Shown here: in pieces, positions 63,832 to 64,000 of the stretch
Layout of the letters: each line of letters starts with the position of its first letter
How positions within the stretch are numbered: position 1 is the stretch's first letter
Source: Psychroserpens burtonensis DSM 12212
Lineage (GTDB): Bacteria; Bacteroidota; Bacteroidia; Flavobacteriales; Flavobacteriaceae
Assembly (NCBI RefSeq): GCF_000425305.1
Contig: NZ_AUDE01000006.1
Coordinates: forward strand, 62,001 to 126,000
Direction of reading: 5' to 3'
Length of the DNA stretch: 64,000 nt
Made by a program: the position numbers and the translations under genes
The notes under the pieces: model-generated
Seen by the model: only the letters and a program-made list of their open reading frames with translations
What the model was told of the DNA's origin: nothing
The model's database searches: none

Positions 63832-64000
63832 ATGAATTTTTTAAGTGTTTTTCCAGTATTAAGTGTGATTTTTGGACTGGTCCTAATGATTTTTATTCTA
63901 TTTAATAAATTTGGCCTTGGAAATAACAAAAGGATACGATATGTTTTATCCTTCTTACTATTTATTTATGTGATTACGGCATTAGACTACCATCTTTCAA
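63832..64000 (+). CDS. N-terminal part of a membrane protein, possibly a membrane-bound AraC-type regulator (3' end outside window)
   Basis: The first 56 codons encode two hydrophobic helices (FPVLSVIFGLVLMIFILF and VLSFLLFIYVITAL) joined by a basic loop GLGNNKRIR. This start resembles flavobacterial AraC-family regulators with an N-terminal membrane domain, but the identifying HTH lies outside the window, so this is only a guess. Confidence 0.5.
   Translation, partial: MNFLSVFPVLSVIFGLVLMIFILFNKFGLGNNKRIRYVLSFLLFIYVITALDYHLS

Noticed and set aside
1-64000. CRISPR arrays, rRNA or tRNA genes, phage or conjugative modules
   Set aside because: I saw no regularly spaced repeats, tRNA-like cloverleaf sequences, integrase, transposase or structural phage genes; a covariance-model search could still find a small RNA missed by eye.

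Overview
The window is AT-rich and reads as a chromosome segment from a member of the Flavobacteriaceae (Bacteroidetes). The evidence is: two secreted proteins with type IX secretion C-terminal sorting domains, a CarboxypepD_reg-type TonB-dependent receptor, LytTR and 7TMR-DISM signalling proteins, lipoproteins with short lipoboxes, no obvious Shine-Dalgarno sites, and many promoters with the Bacteroidetes -7 element TAnnTTTG. In several places this element decides the start codon. No rRNA, tRNA, CRISPR array or intact insertion sequence was seen. Gene identities come from recognising motifs and family signatures by eye; no database search was run.

Layout. 1-7.0 kb: the end of a T9SS-secreted protein, then a divergent SOS-mutagenesis-like cassette. 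An S24 LexA-like repressor is coupled to an exonuclease/GIY-YIG fusion leftward, and a Y-family polymerase is coupled to a short DnaE rightward, with tandem 22-bp-spaced operator-like repeats between them. 7.3-14.7 kb: cold-shock protein, two DEAD-box helicases, then an unusual DUF4242-cyclase-like-AraC fusion regulator. The regulator lies upstream of direct repeats spaced 21 bp apart, an NTF2-like lipoprotein and a BBE-type FAD oxidase. 14.9-22.4 kb: tesA/ybbA/ybbP-type esterase and ABC exporter, an odd SDR with a zinc-ribbon-like N-terminus, an EamA transporter and a DnaJ-KTSC protein. 22.4-28.6 kb: a TetR-led leftward operon of SDR, nitroreductase, MDR reductase, iron alcohol dehydrogenase and DJ-1 lipoprotein, probably for electrophile or carbonyl stress, plus a divergent SDR.

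28.6-51 kb is a patchwork of intact genes and decaying ones. Pseudogenes include a redoxin (four in-frame stops), a TPR-LytS histidine kinase (frameshifts and five stops) upstream of an intact LytTR regulator, a DUF1003 protein (three stops) and several unrecognised lipoprotein or membrane fragments. Intact genes here include a FAS1 lipoprotein, GNAT, APC permease, acyl-CoA dehydrogenase, DUF2237, a 7TM histidine kinase, a DUF6642-like protein, a CotH/LTD/T9SS protein and a PNPOx-like protein. Three diverged copies of a dispersed repeat lie in the long gene-poor stretches.

50.8-62 kb is a tight leftward catabolic operon: TonB receptor, a hairpin terminator, hydantoinase A, hydantoinase B, Asp/Glu-hydantoin racemase, cupin, NCS1/CodB-type permease, DUF917 protein and a second hydantoinase-A-like protein. 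The set suggests uptake, racemisation and ATP-dependent opening of a cyclic amide such as a hydantoin or lactam. A divergent gene encodes an unrecognised 407-residue protein with two similar beta-rich halves. The window ends in the first 56 codons of a membrane protein.
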